Positions 1 to 6,723 of a DNA stretch of 18,177 bases are shown here, one piece after another. The notes beneath the pieces were generated by a model. The model did no database searches. It saw only the letters and a list, made by a program, of their open reading frames with translations, and was not told the origin of the DNA. The position numbers and the translations under genes are program-made. Source of the DNA: Planctomycetota bacterium (GTDB lineage Bacteria; Planctomycetota; Phycisphaerae; Phycisphaerales; UBA1924); NCBI GenBank assembly GCA_023429345.1, contig JAEYVB010000062.1:1-18177 (forward strand), in the 5' to 3' direction. Each line of letters starts with the position of its first letter. The first letter of the stretch is position 1.

Positions 1-1
1 C

Positions 2-547
2 CTCAAGGTGGCCCGCGCCGGAAAGCACCGCGAACTCATGCCGCTCCTGAGGGATGTCCGCCGCCTCTCTGGGAAGCTATCGCCCGGCGGGACGGTCCGT
101 GCGCTCCGACACGCCGACTCGCCCCAGGATGTCGCGCGTTTGGCGTCGTTTCTCGAACGCCAACCCGCGGGGGCGTTCGCCCTGCATGTAGCGGGCGGGG
201 AGGCCGCGGCCGTGGCCAAAGGCGCCGGTCGCGCCGGCGGTGCCGCTCAGGAGGTTGCGGAGGCGGCGCTCGTCAAGGCCGCCCGGAAGGGCTCGCCCGG
301 CGTGGCGTGGTTCCGCGCCGGGGGCTACAAGGCGTTGGCCAGGCCGCACCTGCTTGTGGGCATCGCGAAAGCATTCAGGAAGGGGAACGCCGAGCAACTG
401 GCAGCCCGCATCGGCTCCCTGCTGGATCCCCGCGCGCGATGGCTGGTCCCGGCGCTGGCGGCATGGTTTTTCGTGGAGCTTGCCCTGGTCGTCCGAGGCC
501 TCCTGCGGCCGCGAGAACGCGTCTCGCCCGCCGCCGCGGCGTTATAA
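2..547 (+). CDS. Hypothetical protein, C-terminal membrane anchor (5' end probably cut by window)
   Basis: I do not recognise this protein. The frame is open from base 2 and reaches a TAA at 545-547. The first possible start inside the window is a GTG at base 8, and no stop or clear ribosome site precedes it, so the gene probably begins upstream of the window. Counting from the GTG, 179 residues are visible. They comprise a basic N-terminal part, an Ala/Gly-rich middle (about residues 60-100) and one hydrophobic stretch at about 144-163 (starting WLVPALAAWFF) that should be a single membrane helix, followed by a short Arg-rich tail. The long soluble part followed by a C-terminal helix suggests a tail-anchored or inner-membrane protein. 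The next gene on the same strand starts 124 bases downstream, so co-transcription is possible but not shown. That it is a real gene is fairly likely from the helix and the uninterrupted frame; its function is unknown. Confidence 0.6.
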   Translation, partial: LKVARAGKHRELMPLLRDVRRLSGKLSPGGTVRALRHADSPQDVARLASFLERQPAGAFALHVAGGEAAAVAKGAGRAGGAAQEVAEAALVKAARKGSPGVAWFRAGGYKALARPHLLVGIAKAFRKGNAEQLAARIGSLLDPRARWLVPALAAWFFVELALVVRGLLRPRERVSPAAAAL

Positions 548-573
548 CGAGCAAAGCCCGTACAATCGTCCCA

Positions 574-600
574 GTCTTTCCACCTCTCGGGGTGGCAGAC
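574..600 (+). terminator. Possible hairpin between two hypothetical genes
   Basis: GTCT (574-577) and CCACC (580-584) pair with GGTGG (591-595) and AGAC (597-600) around a 6-base loop, with a small internal bulge. No run of T follows, so this could be a weak terminator of the upstream gene or a leader structure of the downstream gene. The gap 548-671 holds nothing else I can support. Confidence 0.3.
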
Positions 601-671
601 CGGGCGGCCGTGCTTCACTATTGGACTGAACGCCGGCGCCACACGGGCGCTGGGACGTCCAGGAGTTGTCC

Positions 672-1085
672 ATGAGCCACAACGGACAGGCGGGAACCGG
701 GCACCTTCCCTACTACCGCGAATACGTCGACCAGATCCTCAAGCCGCGGGTCAGTCGGATCATCGAGGAAGTGCGGGTCTCGCTCGCCGAGAGCGTCTGG
801 CACGAGGTCCTTGGCCGGATTGCGCGCGAGCAGGGCGGCGCGACCGACCCGCAGGCGCTCGAGAGACTCCGCGGACTTCTGGAGTCCGAACTGAAGCTCC
901 GGATGACCACGCACCTGGTCGCCGACTTCGACGGCCAGGGGTACGCGCCCGAGGCGGCCGCGGCCGACCAGCCGGACGCCGTGATCGTCGGTTCCGATCG
1001 CCAGGCGGTCGACGTGATCGAGCAGGCGTTCCCCGCCAACCCGCTGGCCCGCGCAGTGGGCGGTGTTCGTCGGGTCAATCGCTGA
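672..1085 (+). CDS. Small hypothetical soluble protein
   Basis: This is a 137-residue protein of no family I recognise. I place the start at the ATG at 672 because AGGAG lies at 661-665, six bases upstream; a TTG two codons earlier overlaps the ribosome site region and is less likely. There is no signal peptide or membrane helix. The first half (to about residue 80) is charged and predicted helical, with a pattern like YYREYVDQILKPRVSRIIEE that could be a short coiled coil. The second half contains Ala/Asp-rich sequence and a hydrophobic strand DAVIVGS. The gene stands alone: a hairpin follows 23 bases after the stop, and the next gene is convergent. The ribosome site and the terminator support it as a real gene. 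Its function is unknown. Confidence 0.7.
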   Translation: MSHNGQAGTGHLPYYREYVDQILKPRVSRIIEEVRVSLAESVWHEVLGRIAREQGGATDPQALERLRGLLESELKLRMTTHLVADFDGQGYAPEAAAADQPDAVIVGSDRQAVDVIEQAFPANPLARAVGGVRRVNR

Positions 1086-1108
1086 CCGACACGAAACGTG
1101 AAGGGTAG

Positions 1109-1134
1109 AGAGCCCGGGTGTACGCCCGGGCTCT
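1109..1134. terminator. Bidirectional hairpin terminator between convergent genes
   Basis: AGAGCCCGGG (1109-1118) and CCCGGGCTCT (1125-1134) form a perfect 10-bp stem with a 6-base loop. It lies between the stop of the hypothetical gene ending at 1085 and the stop of the protease gene at 1156, so it can serve both strands. The U tract is poor on both sides, so the call rests on stem strength and position. Confidence 0.7.
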
Positions 1135-1155
1135 GCCATTTGCAGGTCAACGTGC

Positions 1156-4100
1156 TCAGGGGCATCCAGCGGCGAAGCGCTGCAGGAAGCAGGTGAAGTC
1201 CGCCACGTTCAGCACGGGCGGCGCGGTGCTCGCGTCGCAGTTGGCATAGGGCTCGCCGGCCGCGAAACGCTGGAGGTAGCAGGTGAAGTCGGCGACATTC
1301 AGCACTGGGGTCGTCGTGCTCTCATCGCAGTTGGCGTAGCAGGCCGCCTGCGGGAGGAAAAGCCGGACAAACTCGATCGAGCCGGTGAGCCCTGAGGCGC
1401 AGTCGTCCGCCTCCAGACGCCAGACACCCTGGGCGTTTTGCCCGATGAACCCGTCGAGTTGGCCCGCTTTCGGCCGGTAGGTTCCCGTCGTGCCGGCGAT
1501 GCCCGGGTACGCCACGCCCGGGGTGTCGTACACCACGCCCGCCGAATCGGAAAAGCTCATCAGGGAACCGAAACTCGCGGCCGCGCCGAAATCCGGCTCG
1601 CTGAAACCGAACGTCGAACCGGCATTGACGCCGGGCCGGTCGACCAGGTTGATGGTCGTCCCGCCGCGGACAAGGCGGAAGCGCTGGTCGCCCTGGTAGG
1701 CGCTGCGGATGTAGACGCCCAGACCGATCTCGGTGATCGTGAACGAATCCGGGACCTGGATCTCGGCCACCGCGACCGGCCCGCACCCCGCGGTGCCGTC
1801 GGGGATGGGGACCGAGGGCCCGCTGTAGAGGTACACGCCCTGCGGCTGCGGGCAGTTCGCCTGCGCGCAGCCGACGCTGCTGCCGCTAAAGACGCCGCCC
1901 TGGGCCACGCACGCGGCGCTGCCGAGGACCGAGCAGGTCCCGTCCGCGAAGCAGCAGGCGCCGGGGCCGCAGTTGGCCTCCACGCACGGGACGCCATCGC
2001 CCTGATATGCCCCGCCGGTCGCCGCGCAGGTCGCGGCGCTCGCCAGCATGCAGGTCCCCTCCGGCCCGCAGCACGCGCCCGATGGCGGGCAGGCCACAGC
2101 GCCGCAGGACAGGCCGTCGCCCATGTAGGTGCCGCCGATGCTGAGGCAGTTCGCGGCGGTCGTCGTGGTGCACGGTGCGTCCGGGATGCAGCACGCGCCG
2201 GTGAGGGGCGGCGGCACCTGGACGCTCGATACGACCAGGGAATACACCGCGTCCGTGGCGGGAGTGGGCAGGTAGCCGTCCTGGACAACCTGGCTCGCGA
2301 TGACTTCGACGGTCCAGAGTCCGGGAGCGGGAGCGGCCACGGCCACGTTCTCGACGGTGTCGTAGGTGTTCGGACTCCCGCCCGGCGTGGTGTAGTGAGC
2401 ACCCGCGAGGTGGCCGGCGCCGGAGGTGGCGGTCGGCACCATGCCGTTGTTGCCGTAGTAGATCTCTCCCGTGGGCGCTGTCACCTTGAGCGTGAGGTCG
2501 TTGACACGGGCCTGGGCGCCGACGGTTGCGGCCATCGGGTCCGGGTAGACAAGGGTCGCCCGGAACTCGGGCGCGCCCGGGGCGACGGTCAGCTCATAGC
2601 TGCGCGATTGGGCGTTGGTGAGCGGGTCGCTCGCGTTCACGATGAAGTGGTGGAGGCGGTCCGGATAGAGCCGGTTGAAATCCGCGGAGCCCCAGCCAAT
2701 GTACGCGCGGTACATGTTGTTCGTGATCGGTGCGTTGATCGGATAGCGGTACGCCCCGTTGATCAGGAGGGCCTTGGCGGTCGTGGACCTCGGGCGGCTG
2801 GCAAAGACGCTGGTGCCCCCGCCGTGGTTCGGAAAGACGCCCTCGTGCCACATCTGGTGCAGGAGCCCGAAATGGCCGGCCGTGATCGGGGTAGCCCCGG
2901 AGGTGCCGCCGAAGTCGCCGTAGCCGTTCAGCGAGCCGCTGTAGGTCGTGAAAATGCCCCCGTATGCGTGCGACAGGTCCGGCTTTACCCGCAGGTCCGC
3001 GGCGGGGCCGATGCTGGCGAAGGCACGCGTGTCATCGTCGCGGGTGACCGTTTCGTTGAGCTCGATGCCGCCGACCGACACGATGTTCTTGGCCCAGGCC
3101 TGCGGCCGGCTGTTGCGGTTGCCGGTGTTGCTCTGGCTCTGGCAGCTCAGGTAGTCGACGCGGAAGAGATAATCATCCACCTCCGCCGAGAGCGCGTTGT
3201 ACAGGGTCGTTTGAATGCTGCCAACGCTGGATGTCTGGAACACCGAGCGGTAGGGACCGGATGGATCCGTTGCTTCCGCGTTGAGCTGCAGCCGCGACGG
3301 GAAGCTGCCGCCGCCGAACTGGCTGGTCGCTCCCGCCCAGGAGAAGATCCCCTGCTCACGCTGGGGCAGGAGTCCGGTCGCGCTCGGGTTCCCGACGCCG
3401 GTGGCGAAGTTGATGCCGTAGCACGCGTTGCCGTGCGAATCGAGGTTGGTGGCGTTGTGCGTGAGCGGGACCTGCCCGTTCCATTCGACGTGGTTCGGCA
3501 CCACGCCGGTGTCGAAGACCTCCCCGCGCACCCCCTGACCGAGGAACCCGGCGTTGGAGAGCAGCGGCGCTGCGCCGCCGACCTGCCGGACGATGTCCAT
3601 GTCCGTTTGGGCCGGTCCGCCCCACGGATCGATGTAGCTGACCTCGTTCAGCCCCGCCACGAGCAGGAGCTGCTCCCGCGTGAGGGTGGCCTCGAGCCGG
3701 TATTGCTCGGGGGTGGACATGTGCACGACGCCGCCGAGCCTCGTGATGACGTCGGATACCGACTGCTGATCGACCTGACCCACCCGCATGCACTCGATCG
3801 AGTAGCGGGCGGCCGGCATCTCCTGCGCAGCCGCGAGCTGCGCCAGGAGCGCGGGATCGAACCGGTAGGCGGGGTGGTACTCGCCCACCCAGCGCACGTG
3901 CGGGAGACCAGCGACGCGTTTCTGCGCCCCTGCGGGGATCCGCACCACGTGCGTGTTGTCGGTGAGGAAGCGCAGGACCTCGCCGCCGAGAGCCCGCACC
4001 TCCGCCCGCATCTCGTCCAGGGGCGTCGCTAAAAACTGCACAAGGTAGAGTTCGTTGCCGGCACGGGACCGGAACTCGTTGGGCACCATCGGCTCGCCCT

Positions 4101-4431
4101 TGAGGGGGTCGAAGGTCGCATATTTCAGGCGAACCAGGTTCTCCGTGGTCGCAATCTGATCAATTCGGGCGCCGTCGTTGCTGATAGCAAAGCGGCCACC
4201 GCTGTGCTCTTGCCAGACCGCGATGGTCAGCGGGGAGCCAGAAAACTTCAGGACACTTGAGGTTCCCTGCACGGACTCCGACGTATGAAACGTCCTGCCA
4301 TCGAGTTTCAGCACAGTCCTGCTGCCGGCTTTCTCGATCGAGATCCGGTCCTGCCCGACGGCACCCGTCGTGCCGGCGAGCATGGCGAGGGCGATGGAGA
4401 GACCGGCGTGTGCGGTGTGGGAAGCTCTCAT
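1156..4431 (-). CDS. Secreted subtilisin-like (S8) serine protease with P-domain and dockerin-like repeats
   Basis: This 1091-residue exported protein hydrolyses peptide bonds outside the cytoplasm. A signal peptide (about 1-27) ends near AVGQD. Residues about 125-275 look like propeptide, possibly two copies of a fervidolysin-type prodomain (about 127-190 and 210-268). The S8 catalytic triad is Asp307 (VFDTGV), His333 (DSHGN) and Ser511 (GGTSGATP), with the oxyanion Asn probably at 435 in SNTGN. After the protease domain come three Cys-rich GACC repeats (745-781, 785-821, 824-860), a proprotein-convertase-type P-domain (about 862-1028, ending in EFVRLFLP) and two dockerin-like repeats (about 1033-1091). 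The His is followed by Asn-Ala instead of the usual Gly-Thr. The start ATG at 4429-4431 has GGAG six bases upstream. The gene stands alone. The protease class is certain; the substrate is unknown, and the C-terminal repeats suggest a surface or sorting role by inference. Confidence 0.93.
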   Translation of the reverse strand: MRASHTAHAGLSIALAMLAGTTGAVGQDRISIEKAGSRTVLKLDGRTFHTSESVQGTSSVLKFSGSPLTIAVWQEHSGGRFAISNDGARIDQIATTENLVRLKYATFDPLKGEPMVPNEFRSRAGNELYLVQFLATPLDEMRAEVRALGGEVLRFLTDNTHVVRIPAGAQKRVAGLPHVRWVGEYHPAYRFDPALLAQLAAAQEMPAARYSIECMRVGQVDQQSVSDVITRLGGVVHMSTPEQYRLEATLTREQLLLVAGLNEVSYIDPWGGPAQTDMDIVRQVGGAAPLLSNAGFLGQGVRGEVFDTGVVPNHVEWNGQVPLTHNATNLDSHGNACYGINFATGVGNPSATGLLPQREQGIFSWAGATSQFGGGSFPSRLQLNAEATDPSGPYRSVFQTSSVGSIQTTLYNALSAEVDDYLFRVDYLSCQSQSNTGNRNSRPQAWAKNIVSVGGIELNETVTRDDDTRAFASIGPAADLRVKPDLSHAYGGIFTTYSGSLNGYGDFGGTSGATPITAGHFGLLHQMWHEGVFPNHGGGTSVFASRPRSTTAKALLINGAYRYPINAPITNNMYRAYIGWGSADFNRLYPDRLHHFIVNASDPLTNAQSRSYELTVAPGAPEFRATLVYPDPMAATVGAQARVNDLTLKVTAPTGEIYYGNNGMVPTATSGAGHLAGAHYTTPGGSPNTYDTVENVAVAAPAPGLWTVEVIASQVVQDGYLPTPATDAVYSLVVSSVQVPPPLTGACCIPDAPCTTTTAANCLSIGGTYMGDGLSCGAVACPPSGACCGPEGTCMLASAATCAATGGAYQGDGVPCVEANCGPGACCFADGTCSVLGSAACVAQGGVFSGSSVGCAQANCPQPQGVYLYSGPSVPIPDGTAGCGPVAVAEIQVPDSFTITEIGLGVYIRSAYQGDQRFRLVRGGTTINLVDRPGVNAGSTFGFSEPDFGAAASFGSLMSFSDSAGVVYDTPGVAYPGIAGTTGTYRPKAGQLDGFIGQNAQGVWRLEADDCASGLTGSIEFVRLFLPQAACYANCDESTTTPVLNVADFTCYLQRFAAGEPYANCDASTAPPVLNVADFTCFLQRFAAGCP
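1171..1350. repeat. Two tandem 90-base repeats encoding dockerin-like motifs
   Basis: Two copies with a period of exactly 90 bases (1171-1260 and 1261-1350) encode the paired NVADFTCxLQRFAAG units at the C terminus of the protease. They differ at many third positions, so they are an old coding duplication held by selection on the protein and not a recent DNA repeat. Confidence 0.75.
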
Positions 4432-4540
4432 TCGAGTCTCCGGAAGGAGTATTCCCCAGATTGGGGGTCCGATACCCGTTTCGCAATCGGACGCGGCACG
4501 GTTCTCCCACTGGAGTTTCGGTTATTCGATTGAGGAGCTT

Positions 4541-4568
4541 GTCAGCCGGTTTTCGCTGGATGGCTGAC
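4541..4568 (-). terminator. Weak hairpin downstream of the PAC2-family gene
   Basis: GTCAGCC (4541-4547) and GGCTGAC (4562-4568) form a 7-bp stem with a 14-base loop, 24 bases past the stop of the minus-strand gene at 4592. No T run follows on the minus strand. It could end that transcript or be a leader structure of the protease gene. Nothing else is visible in the 160-base gap. Confidence 0.35.
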
Positions 4569-4591
4569 GGCCATTGGCGCGGCGGCCGCGG

Positions 4592-5575
4592 TTATTCGGC
4601 CCGGCGGAAGAGGTCGAGGAAACGGTCCTCGTACTGGCTGTAGATCCCGAGGCGGTCGAGTTCATCCTTGAGCCGCATCGCCTTGGACCGGTCCTTTCGA
4701 GCCTCCTGAAACAGCCGTTCGATCCGGTTCCGGGCGGCGTAATCAAGGCGTTCCGGAGTGCTCGGAGGGGCTGAATCGTCGGTAACGGGAGGCGGCGCCT
4801 CGCCCTCATCCCCCTCATCGAGCGATTCGTCCTCATCCTCGGCGTCGTACGGCTCTTCGCCGGCCCGCTTGCGTTCGAGCTTCTCGAGCGCCTCGACAAG
4901 GGCGGCGTCCATAGCGGCGGCGTGCTTGTTCAACTCCTCGAGGCTGATATCGATCCCGGCCATCACGCTGAAGACGCTCAGGGCGACCCGGGCGGCTTTG
5001 GGGTTCGGCACGGCCGCGGCGAAGAAGGGGATTTCCGCGAGCAGGCCCATGCCCGAGAGGCCCCGTTCCCCTGCTACACCCAGAACGACCCCGTTGAGTC
5101 CGCCGATCTGACCGTCCTCCAGCGGCGGGACCTCCGCCCGGCGGAGCTCCGCGAGCGTCACCTTGTCGCTGGCAACGCCGAAAACCTTTGGATTCTCGGA
5201 CGGATGAAGGCCCGACGCCATGGAGGCAAAGGTCACGACCCTTTCAACGCCCATGGTCGTCGCGGCCTCAACCAGTTCGTGCGCATAGGCGTACGCCCCA
5301 GTCGCGGGCTGCGCCTCGCCGAGAAAGACGATGAGGTCCCGCCCCTTTTTCGTGTTCGTCCAGCGGTAGAAAACGCCGCGGGGGAGCTTGGCCGGGGTGA
5401 TCAGGCCGTCCTTGACCTCCACTTCGTTGATATCGAAATGGTCGTGGGACGGGAGTTCGCCCGAGGGCCGCATGTCCAGGTGGTGCACAAGGTACCCGGC
5501 CGCGATAATCGCGACGTTCCCCATGCCGGGCCATGCGGCGATCAACCAGGGGGCGGGCTTGCTGCCATTGGTCAT
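4592..5575 (-). CDS. PAC2-family protein
   Basis: This 327-residue cytoplasmic protein resembles the PAC2 (proteasome assembly chaperone) superfamily. That family is known in eukaryotes and archaea for chaperoning proteasome assembly; bacterial members are mostly uncharacterised. The family look comes from the N-terminal WLIAAWPGMGNVA (10-22), the FDINEVEV segment (47-54), the LIVFLGEAQP strand (81-90), and GLNGVVLGVAGERGLSGMGLLAE (159-181). After the core (to about 235) is a strongly acidic linker (about 240-275), then a conserved-looking helical tail, about 276-327. The ATG at 5573-5575 is the only usable start, because an in-frame stop lies upstream at 5627-5629 with no start codon between. 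There is no clear ribosome site on this strand, so translation may be leaderless or weak. No proteasome genes are in the window, so a proteasome role here cannot be claimed. Confidence 0.82.
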   Translation of the reverse strand: MTNGSKPAPWLIAAWPGMGNVAIIAAGYLVHHLDMRPSGELPSHDHFDINEVEVKDGLITPAKLPRGVFYRWTNTKKGRDLIVFLGEAQPATGAYAYAHELVEAATTMGVERVVTFASMASGLHPSENPKVFGVASDKVTLAELRRAEVPPLEDGQIGGLNGVVLGVAGERGLSGMGLLAEIPFFAAAVPNPKAARVALSVFSVMAGIDISLEELNKHAAAMDAALVEALEKLERKRAGEEPYDAEDEDESLDEGDEGEAPPPVTDDSAPPSTPERLDYAARNRIERLFQEARKDRSKAMRLKDELDRLGIYSQYEDRFLDLFRRAE

Positions 5576-5642
5576 AGGAGGCTCATAGGCAAACGGGATG
5601 CCCGAAAGCGAGCGGCCGAGGCGGGTTCACCTCGCACAATAT

Positions 5643-5667
5643 GGCAGCCCGCGCCCCTCGGGCTGCC
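5643..5667. other. Hairpin in the divergent promoter region
   Basis: GGCAGCCC (5643-5650) and GGGCTGCC (5660-5667) form a perfect 8-bp inverted repeat with a 9-base loop. It lies between the divergent PAC2-family gene and the metal-efflux cluster. It could be a 5'-leader structure of the PAC2 transcript or an operator; the sequence does not decide. Confidence 0.35.
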
Positions 5668-5749
5668 GCCGTAACAGGCGGCACAGGCGCTGCAAGCGGA
5701 ACCCATCGGGCAAAAAGGGCCGAACACTCCGGCCGAGCCGGCCAATATG

Positions 5750-5755
5750 TATAAT
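5750..5755 (+). promoter_or_regulatory. Perfect -10 element upstream of the metal-efflux cluster
   Basis: TATAAT at 5750-5755 matches the sigma-70 -10 consensus exactly in very GC-rich surroundings. No good -35 hexamer lies 17 bases upstream; instead there is a small dyad CCGGC-CGA-GCCGG (5729-5741), where an activator or repressor might bind. The predicted RNA start at about 5762 lies only about ten bases before the ATG at 5772, so the leader would be very short. Confidence 0.5.
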
Positions 5756-5771
5756 GGACCGGACAGAACCC

Positions 5772-6194
5772 ATGCCCACCGCGCGCTTTCAACCCTTGTG
5801 CCTCCTGATCGTGCTGCTCTGCGCCGCCGCACAGTTGGTGGGGTACGGGCGCGGGCTGGAACTCTGCCTCGGCTGTGACGAGGGCGGCGGGCCGATGACG
5901 ATCGTCCAAGGCGCGGATTGCTGCGCATGCGCGGAAAGCGCGGGGCGAGACGTTCCGGACCAGCCCTCCGAGCCGGAATCGCCGTGCGGTTGCCTCGACC
6001 TGACGATGCTCGAGGCCGGCACCCCCTCTCCCAGGAACCCGGATGTGCCGGCGCCGAGTCTGGTCTGGTACTCCGCGGCGGCCTCGGACCCACTCCCGCA
6101 CTCGGTTTCCCTCCGCGTTGCCTGCGTGCGGCCTGGGGCATCCTCGGCGGCCCGGTGTAGTCCTGTAGATCTCGGGACGGTCCTGCGCCTGTAG
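5772..6194 (+). CDS. Small exported cysteine-rich protein of the metal-efflux cluster
   Basis: This is a 140-residue protein of unknown function. The N-terminus MPTARFQPLCLLIVLLCAAA reads as a signal peptide or membrane anchor. The exported part has clustered cysteines: CLGC (32-35), CCAC (50-53) and CGC (72-74). After about residue 75 it is Pro/Ala-rich and looks disordered, with two more Cys (118, 129). I chose the ATG at 5772 because it begins the hydrophobic segment and follows a perfect TATAAT by 16 bases. An in-frame ATG at 5754 overlaps the -10 box, and one at 5598 would put about 58 residues before the signal. Its position at the head of the cluster and its thiols suggest periplasmic metal binding or sensing, comparable in role to small Czc accessory proteins; this is inference. 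No ribosome site is visible, which fits a near-leaderless message. Confidence 0.65.
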   Translation: MPTARFQPLCLLIVLLCAAAQLVGYGRGLELCLGCDEGGGPMTIVQGADCCACAESAGRDVPDQPSEPESPCGCLDLTMLEAGTPSPRNPDVPAPSLVWYSAAASDPLPHSVSLRVACVRPGASSAARCSPVDLGTVLRL

Positions 6195-6331
6195 AACATC
6201 GTGGAACTGTCGTCCATGCCCCCGCCTGTCTGGCCATCGGGGCACTCTGTTTATTCGGGATCGTTCACATGGCCGCGGCGATCGCGGCGGCCTGATCACA
6301 GTCGGCGCCAGGGCGCCGGGAAGGTGCATAC

Positions 6332-6712
6332 ATGAAACTGTTGACGATGATGGGTGTAGCCGGGATTCTGTCGGCCGGTCTTGTCGCGGGGTGTGAGAAG
6401 CAGGCGGAAAGTACCAAGGGCGAGACCACCAAGACGTCGGCGGCCGCGGCCGGCGAGCGGTGCCCGCACGAGATCAAGGCCGAGAAGTGCCCTTTCTGCA
6501 CGCCCGCGCTCATCGAGTCCGACGGATTCTGCGGCGAGCACGGTGTCGCGGAGGCCCTGTGCTACCAGTGTCGCCCGTACCTGAAGACCGCGTTCCGAGC
6601 CAAAGGCGACTGGTGCGCCGAGCACGAGGCCCCCGAATCTCAGTGCATGATCTGCCATCCGGAACTGAAGGAGAAGATCGATCTTGAGCGGCCGCACGGG
6701 GCCAAGGGATGA
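6332..6712 (+). CDS. Lipoprotein with three tandem Cys/His metal-binding modules
   Basis: This 126-residue protein has a lipoprotein signal ending in LVAGC, so Cys21 would be lipidated. After a Lys/Thr/Ala linker it contains three copies of one pattern, C-x(1,2)-H-x6-C-x2-C-x-P-x-L. Copy 1 uses C44, H46, C53 and C56; copy 2 uses C67, H70, C77 and C80; copy 3 uses C95, H98, C105 and C108. Each module offers three thiols and one imidazole, a plausible site for Zn, Co, Cd or Cu. To my knowledge a similar C-x-E-H-G-V-P-E-x-x-C-x-x-C motif occurs at the N-terminus of some CzcB/CusB-type adaptors; here it is a separate gene and repeated. AAGG lies 8 bases before the ATG. The stop abuts the adaptor gene, so the two are surely co-transcribed. 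The role in handing metal to the pump is inferred. Confidence 0.8.
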   Translation: MKLLTMMGVAGILSAGLVAGCEKQAESTKGETTKTSAAAAGERCPHEIKAEKCPFCTPALIESDGFCGEHGVAEALCYQCRPYLKTAFRAKGDWCAEHEAPESQCMICHPELKEKIDLERPHGAKG

Positions 6713-6723
6713 GGAGCACGGGT

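Noticed and set aside
561..566. TACAAT as a -10 box for the gene at 672
   Set aside because: No partner -35 hexamer at suitable spacing, and the distance to the start codon is over 100 bases; not enough to call.
1886..2220. GACC-encoding stretches as a possible DNA repeat array or CRISPR
   Set aside because: The three units differ widely in DNA and match only as protein repeats within one coding frame; there are no spacers.
1438..4032. An 864-codon open frame on the plus strand opposite the protease gene
   Set aside because: It is the antisense of the S8 protease, has Arg/Ala/Gly/Val-rich low-complexity composition, no motif and no ribosome site. High GC explains the lack of stops.
5598..5771. 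N-terminal extension of the Cys-rich exported protein to an ATG at 5598
   Set aside because: It would place an Arg-rich segment before a clear signal peptide and run through the consensus -10 box; the start at 5772 is better.
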